Source: JAUIAI01 sp045106815
GTDB taxonomy: Bacteria > Pseudomonadota > Gammaproteobacteria > Burkholderiales > Burkholderiaceae_E
Length of the DNA stretch: 64,000 nt
Direction: 5' to 3'
Assembly (NCBI GenBank): GCA_045106815.1
Contig: JBGCFG010000023.1
Coordinates: 1 to 64,000, forward strand
Position numbers and translations under genes: made by a program. Every line of letters begins with the position of its first letter. Position 1 is the stretch's first letter. Positions 59,951-64,000 of the stretch are shown here, piece by piece. Under the pieces are notes generated by a model that did no database searches, was not told where the DNA came from, and saw only the letters and a program-made list of their open reading frames with translations.

Positions 59951-60889
59951 TTACGGCAACTCGGGTTCGTTCTCGTCTTTTTTCTTAACGGGCTTGATCA
60001 GGTCTTCGCGTTTAACCCCGAGCCACATGGCCGTCGCTGCACCAACGAAGATTGAAGAGTAGACACCGAATAAGATGCCGATGGTGAGCGCGAGCGCAAA
60101 GTAAAAGAGCGTCGGGCCGCCAAAAAAGAGCATCGTTAAGACGAAAATTTCGGTTGAACCGTGGGTGATGATGGTCCGTGACATCGTGCGGGTAATGGCG
60201 TTGTCAATAACTTCCACCGTCGAGGCTTTACGCATCTTGCGAAAGTTCTCTCGCACCCGGTCAAAAATCACCACCGACTCATTGACCGAATAACCCAGGA
60301 TGGCCAGTACTGCGGCGAGTACCGAGAGCGAAAACTCCCACTGAAAGGCCGCAAAAAACCCGAGGATGATCACGACGTCGTGCATGTTGGCGACAATCGC
60401 TGCGACGGCAAACTTCCACTCAAATCGCAGGGCCAGGTAGATCATGATGCCGATAATGACAAACAGTAGTGCCAGCGCGCCATCTTCGGCGAGCTCTTTA
60501 CCTACTTGCGGCCCGACAAATTCAACCCGGCGGCGCTCAACTTCAGGGTCAACTGCCTGCAACGCACTGAACACCTCGTCGCTTACCTGAGCTGTTGTCG
60601 CGTTTTCGCGCAGTGGCAGGCGGATCATGACATCTCGAGATGTGCCAAAGTTCTGCACTTGCGCATCAGCATAGCCGAGCCCTGTGACGACTTCCCGGAT
60701 CTCTTGCAGTTTGGCGGCGTCCTTGTAGCCCACCTCCATAACTGTCCCGCCGGTGAATTCAATCGAAAACGCGAGGCCTCGCACGGCAATGAAGATCACC
60801 GCCAGCACAAACAGCGAAAACGACAAGATATTTGCCGGGATCGCATAGCGCATGAACGGGAGCGTGCGTTTGAAGGGGAATAATTCCAT
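59951..60889 (-). CDS. secF: protein translocase subunit SecF
   Basis: A 312-residue six-helix membrane protein that with SecD uses the proton gradient to help move proteins across the inner membrane. Motifs include FSIEFTGGTVMEVGY near the N-terminus, ALRFEWKFAVAAIVANMHDV, and the helix-rich end with LGYSVNESVVIFDRVRENFRK and TRTIITHGSTE-like SRTIITHG. It lies 51 nt downstream of secD on the same strand. Confidence 0.95.
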   Translation of the reverse strand: MELFPFKRTLPFMRYAIPANILSFSLFVLAVIFIAVRGLAFSIEFTGGTVMEVGYKDAAKLQEIREVVTGLGYADAQVQNFGTSRDVMIRLPLRENATTAQVSDEVFSALQAVDPEVERRRVEFVGPQVGKELAEDGALALLFVIIGIMIYLALRFEWKFAVAAIVANMHDVVIILGFFAAFQWEFSLSVLAAVLAILGYSVNESVVIFDRVRENFRKMRKASTVEVIDNAITRTMSRTIITHGSTEIFVLTMLFFGGPTLFYFALALTIGILFGVYSSIFVGAATAMWLGVKREDLIKPVKKKDENEPELP

Positions 60890-60940
60890 GGTGTCTAGAA
60901 CTCGATCAGTTATGCAGTCAGTGGCGGGTGGCGGATAAGG

Positions 60941-62821
60941 TCAGGCTTTGGCCCGTCGCCGAGGCGGGGGTGCCATTTGCTTCTCCATACCGATCGCAAG
61001 TTTCTCAATGCGTTTTTGTTTTCCATACCACCAGTTCACCAGGCCCCTTGAGAAGAACACGGCTGAGAACATCGAGGTCAAAATACCCAGGCAATGCACC
61101 ACCGCGAATCCACGTACTGGTCCGGAACCAAAGGCGAGCAATGCCAAACCGGCAATCAGACTGGTGATGTTTGAGTCGAGAATCGTGCCCCACGCTCGGT
61201 CATAACCCTCCCTGATGGCGCCTTGGGGGGTGTTGCCGTTTCGCAGCTCTTCACGAATCCGTTCGTTGATCAGTACGTTCGCATCAATGGCCATACCCAG
61301 CGTGAGCGCAATGGCTGCAATGCCCGGCAGTGTCAGCGTTGCTTGCATCAGGGAAAGCACCGCAATCAGCAGCGTCAGATTAAACGCCAGTGAAATGGTC
61401 GAGAACATACCAAACAGCGTGTAATAGGCCAGGATGCCAATGGCCAGCAGGATGAAGCCCCACATCACACTGTTAAAGCCTTTCTCAATGTTTTCAGCAC
61501 CGAGGCTCGGGCCAATCGTGCGCTCCTCAATGATTTCCATTGGCGCCGCGAGCGAGCCGGCGCGCAACAGCAAGGCAATGTCTGTTGCTTCGACTGTGGT
61601 CATCGCGCCAGAGATCTGCACCCGGCCACCACCAATTTCGCTGCGAATGACTGGTGCCGTAACGACTTCTCCCTTACCTTTCTCAAACAACAGGATCGCC
61701 ATGCGCTTACCAACACTGCGGCGGGTAACGTCGCGGAAAATGCGCGCGCCTTTGCCATCCAGCGTTAGGTGGACCGCGGGCTCAGAGGTCTGACCATCAA
61801 AGCCGGCTTGAGCGTCCTGCAGGTTCTCGCCAGTCAGGATAATTTGTTTCTGAACCAGAATCGGGGCGCCCGAGCGCTCTTCGTAGCGTTCGCAGCCAAT
61901 CGGGACATTGCCTGCAGCGAGCGCAGACAACTGGTCAGGCTCATCGCAGACCATGCGGATCTCAAGGGTTGCGGTACGACCCAGAATGTCTTTGGCCTTG
62001 GCAGGGTCTTGCACGCCGGGCAACTGCACGATGATGCGGTCATCGCCCTGGCGTTGAATCACTGGCTCAGCAACACCGAGTTCATTCACCCGGTTGCTCA
62101 GCGTGGTGATGTTTTGTGACAGCGCGTTTTCACGGATGAGGTCTTCTGCCTCTTCCGTAAATGTGCCAATCAGAGCCGGCCTGTCTCCGCTGAGCCCTTC
62201 CCGAAATTGCATATCGGTTATGGCAACCCGTACAACCTCACTCGCCCGGTCGCGGGTGGCCTCATCGATGAACCGAATTTCCAACTGGCTGCCCTGGCGC
62301 TCAACACCCCGGTGGCGAATACGCTCTTCACGCAAGGCCGTGCGCGCATCAGATCCGCTGGTTTCTATGCGCTTGAGCAAAGCCTCGGCCATATCGACCT
62401 GCAGCAGGAAGTGCACACCACCACGCAGATCCAGACCCAGATACATTGGCAGCGCGTTGATGCTGGTGAGCCAGTCCGGCGAGTTGGTCAGCAGATTCAG
62501 CGCGACAATGTAGTCAGGCGCATCTGAGTCGGGGTTAAGTGCCCGAGACAGGATGTCTTTGGCCTTAAGTTGGGTATCCGTATCTTCAAGCCGGGCCCTA
62601 ACTGAGTTGCCGTCGAAGAAAATCTTGCCCGGTTCGATCTCGTTTCTAGCCAGGATTTCCTGCACCCGGTCCAGCATATTGACATCTACTTGTACCGTTG
62701 TGCGCCCGCTTGATACCTGGACGGCCGGCGCCTCACCGAAGAAGTTTGGCAAGGTGTAGAGCAAGCCAAACAGGAGCGCGGCGACCATCACCACGTACTT
62801 CCAGATCGGATATTGGTTCAT
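60941..62821 (-). CDS. secD: protein translocase subunit SecD
   Basis: A 626-residue subunit. The N-terminal helix is followed by the large periplasmic P1 domain (about residues 30-440), with LGLDLRGGVHFLLQVD near 128, GVQDPAKAKDILGRTATLEIRMV, and then six helices ending with GMAIDANVLINERIREELRNG and GFAVVHCLGILTSMFSAVFFSRG. Standard size. It lies between yajC and secF. Confidence 0.95.
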   Translation of the reverse strand: MNQYPIWKYVVMVAALLFGLLYTLPNFFGEAPAVQVSSGRTTVQVDVNMLDRVQEILARNEIEPGKIFFDGNSVRARLEDTDTQLKAKDILSRALNPDSDAPDYIVALNLLTNSPDWLTSINALPMYLGLDLRGGVHFLLQVDMAEALLKRIETSGSDARTALREERIRHRGVERQGSQLEIRFIDEATRDRASEVVRVAITDMQFREGLSGDRPALIGTFTEEAEDLIRENALSQNITTLSNRVNELGVAEPVIQRQGDDRIIVQLPGVQDPAKAKDILGRTATLEIRMVCDEPDQLSALAAGNVPIGCERYEERSGAPILVQKQIILTGENLQDAQAGFDGQTSEPAVHLTLDGKGARIFRDVTRRSVGKRMAILLFEKGKGEVVTAPVIRSEIGGGRVQISGAMTTVEATDIALLLRAGSLAAPMEIIEERTIGPSLGAENIEKGFNSVMWGFILLAIGILAYYTLFGMFSTISLAFNLTLLIAVLSLMQATLTLPGIAAIALTLGMAIDANVLINERIREELRNGNTPQGAIREGYDRAWGTILDSNITSLIAGLALLAFGSGPVRGFAVVHCLGILTSMFSAVFFSRGLVNWWYGKQKRIEKLAIGMEKQMAPPPRRRAKA

Positions 62822-62894
62822 GCAGAGTTTCTCGTTGGATTGGGTAATCGCCCGCGCGAGTCGGATAACGCGTCACAGGACTGGCTGTTGATCA

Positions 62895-62942
62895 ATTGGC
62901 TGGCTTCAGAGGCGTGCTTCAGAGGCGTAAACGCCAGCCAAT
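62895..62942. repeat. inverted repeat enclosing a 13-nt tandem duplication between secD and yajC
   Basis: ATTGGCTGGC (62895-62904) and GCCAGCCAAT (62933-62942) are inverted repeats. The loop contains GCTTCAGAGGCGT twice in tandem (62903-62915 and 62916-62928). No T-run is near. It could be a transcript-processing hairpin between yajC and secD. Confidence 0.6.
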
Positions 62943-62970
62943 CCATCAGGTTCCGGCATTGGCCGGCGAA

Positions 62971-63318
62971 TCAGAGATCTTTCAGACTACCGTTAGGCAG
63001 TAAGGTCTGAACGGCGGCCTTTTGAAACTTCATTTCCACAGGTGCGGAGCCATCTTTGCCCCCGCCCACTTTAGCCACTTCAACCGATACATAGGCCTCA
63101 CCCACCTTGGTGACGCGGCCAGCCGCACCGCCGCTGGTGATGACTTCATCCCCCTTCTTGAGGGCTTCGAGCATGGTCCTGTGCTCCTTGGCGCGCTTCA
63201 TTTGCGGCCGAATCATCAGGAAATACAGGACGACGAACATCAAGATGATGGGTAAAAACCCGATCAGACCGCCGCCGGCACCACCGCCGGCCTGCGCGTA
63301 AGCATTCGAAATAAACAC
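62971..63318 (-). CDS. yajC: preprotein translocase subunit YajC
   Basis: A 115-residue accessory subunit of the Sec translocon with one membrane helix (GGLIGFLPIILMFVVLYFLMIRPQMKR) and the family region MLEALKKGDEVITSGGAAGRVTKVGEAYVSVEV. The start is a GTG at 63318, with GGAGG 6 nt upstream; the longer frame to 63357 lacks a ribosome binding site and is not homologous. It precedes secD. Confidence 0.94.
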   Translation of the reverse strand: MFISNAYAQAGGGAGGGLIGFLPIILMFVVLYFLMIRPQMKRAKEHRTMLEALKKGDEVITSGGAAGRVTKVGEAYVSVEVAKVGGGKDGSAPVEMKFQKAAVQTLLPNGSLKDL

Positions 63319-63389
63319 GTTAACCCTCCATAGTAGCCGGCAAGTATAGCCCGCCATACCCCATGCCCGGGCGCTATGGGGCGGCTTTT

Positions 63390-63412
63390 GGGGGCACTTG
63401 GGGGCACTTGGG
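63390..63412. repeat. 10-nt tandem repeat between yajC and tgt
   Basis: GGGGCACTTG occurs twice in tandem at 63391-63400 and 63401-63410, with one matching base before and two after. It lies between tgt and yajC. A slippage product with no obvious function. Confidence 0.6.
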
Positions 63413-63432
63413 CTCTAGGGTGAACAGAGGTC

Positions 63433-64000
63433 CTAGCTGATGCCACTGGCCCGCTGGCTGGCAAAGGTCTGCCTGAAGTCCTCAAAACGACCAGCCGAAA
63501 TGGCTTCGCGCATATTGCTCATGAGTCGGAGGTAAAACCGCAGGTTGTGAATCGTGGCGAGCCGCGCCCCCAGGATTTCGTTGACCTTTTGTAGGTGGTG
63601 AATATAAGCACGAGAGAAGTGCTGGCAGGCATGGCAGTCGCAATCTGGGTCGATAGGGCGTGGGTCGTCTTTGTACCGGGCATTGCGTAGCTTTAAATCG
63701 CCGCGCGAGGTGAACAGCCAGCCGTTGCGTGCATTGCGGGTTGGCATGACGCAGTCAAACATGTCTATGCCGTTGGCTACACCGTCGACGAGATCTTCCG
63801 GCGTGCCGACGCCCATGAGGTAGCGCGGCGCATGGCCAGGCAGTTTCGGGCCAAGGTGGCGCAGTATCCGGAGCATGTCCTCTTTGGGTTCACCGACTGA
63901 CAGGCCGCCAATCGCATAGCCATCAAAACCGATGTCTGTCAGCCCGGCGAGTGATTCATCCCGCAAGTTTTCGAACATGCCGCCTTGCACGATGCCAAAT
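63433..64000 (-). CDS. tgt: queuine tRNA-ribosyltransferase Tgt, C-terminal part
   Basis: The gene runs off the right edge; about 188 codons are visible. The enzyme exchanges guanine for preQ1 at position 34 of tRNAs with GUN anticodons. The visible part has FGIVQGG-type start (in the edge codons), GYAIGGLSVGEPKEDML, LMGVGTPEDLVDGVANGIDMFDCVMPTRNARNG with the nucleophile Asp region, and the zinc site CDCHACQHFSRAYIHH. It heads the tgt-yajC-secD-secF operon. Confidence 0.95.
   Translation of the reverse strand, partial: FGIVQGGMFENLRDESLAGLTDIGFDGYAIGGLSVGEPKEDMLRILRHLGPKLPGHAPRYLMGVGTPEDLVDGVANGIDMFDCVMPTRNARNGWLFTSRGDLKLRNARYKDDPRPIDPDCDCHACQHFSRAYIHHLQKVNEILGARLATIHNLRFYLRLMSNMREAISAGRFEDFRQTFASQRASGIS

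Noticed and set aside
1..64000. CRISPR arrays, tRNA or rRNA genes, insertion sequences, prophage
   Set aside because: No regularly spaced repeats, no tRNA-like cloverleaf sequence and no transposase, integrase or phage genes were seen by eye.

Overview
The window looks like one stretch of a proteobacterial chromosome, most likely a gammaproteobacterium. The gene order tgt-yajC-secD-secF (right end, minus strand) and the pairing nudJ-mnmA with purB a few genes away are typical of that group. Two-subunit alpha transhydrogenase genes, a PmrA/QseB-like two-component system and a YceI/cytochrome b561 cluster agree with this. GC content appears mid-50s percent throughout. I saw no tRNA, rRNA, CRISPR array, prophage or insertion sequence. 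The species cannot be named from the sequence.

Layout. 1-684: end of a TRAP transporter large permease. 704-15385 (minus): a long polycistron, divergent from a LysR regulator (15524-16429). In transcription order it encodes a BMP-type ABC importer (binding protein, two permeases), a formamidase, biuret hydrolase BiuH, the importer ATPase, a second BiuH-like hydrolase, a cupin, allophanate hydrolase AtzF, and a complete Dpp-like ABC importer. I read it as a scavenging system for biuret-type (perhaps triuret) and amide nitrogen: import, then biuret to allophanate, then CO2 and ammonia. 16430-17741: a palindrome-rich regulatory region and two unrecognised or orphan genes. 17778-21518: a response regulator, a sensor kinase and an HtrA/DegP protease; both the regulator gene and the protease gene carry CTTAAG-type direct-repeat boxes. 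21519-32470: small membrane and envelope proteins, a MetC-like enzyme, a degenerate GGDEF protein, a fasciclin protein, a NERD-helicase, an amidase, gluconokinase, a GNAT protein and a DMT permease. 32544-35556: pntAA-pntAB-pntB. 35809-44755: nudJ-mnmA-RND adaptor-RND pump-FMN glutamate-synthase-like protein, then purB. 44856-48008: MarR, cytochrome b561, two YceI proteins, a DUF2959 lipoprotein. 48124-49865: ECF sigma factor, small membrane protein and a signal peptidase variant in one operon. 49939-52409: DUF899, racemase, small 2OG-oxygenase-like and DCC proteins.

The most notable element is 52529-54471. A thioredoxin-like protein is translationally coupled to a gene interrupted by an in-frame UGA at 54232-54234. 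The protein reads straight through as ...LSD-U-GSCTSC..., and a hairpin fitting the bacterial SECIS rules (7-bp upper stem, UGUAC loop, 18 nt after the UGA) lies directly downstream. This is a UGSC-type selenoprotein that simple gene calling would split in two. It is followed by a DUF3052 gene and an ankyrin gene, each with what looks like a single lost base. 55574-59811 carries PhzF-like, rhodanese, GyrI-like and diguanylate cyclase genes, and the window ends in secF-secD-yajC-tgt (tgt truncated by the window edge).
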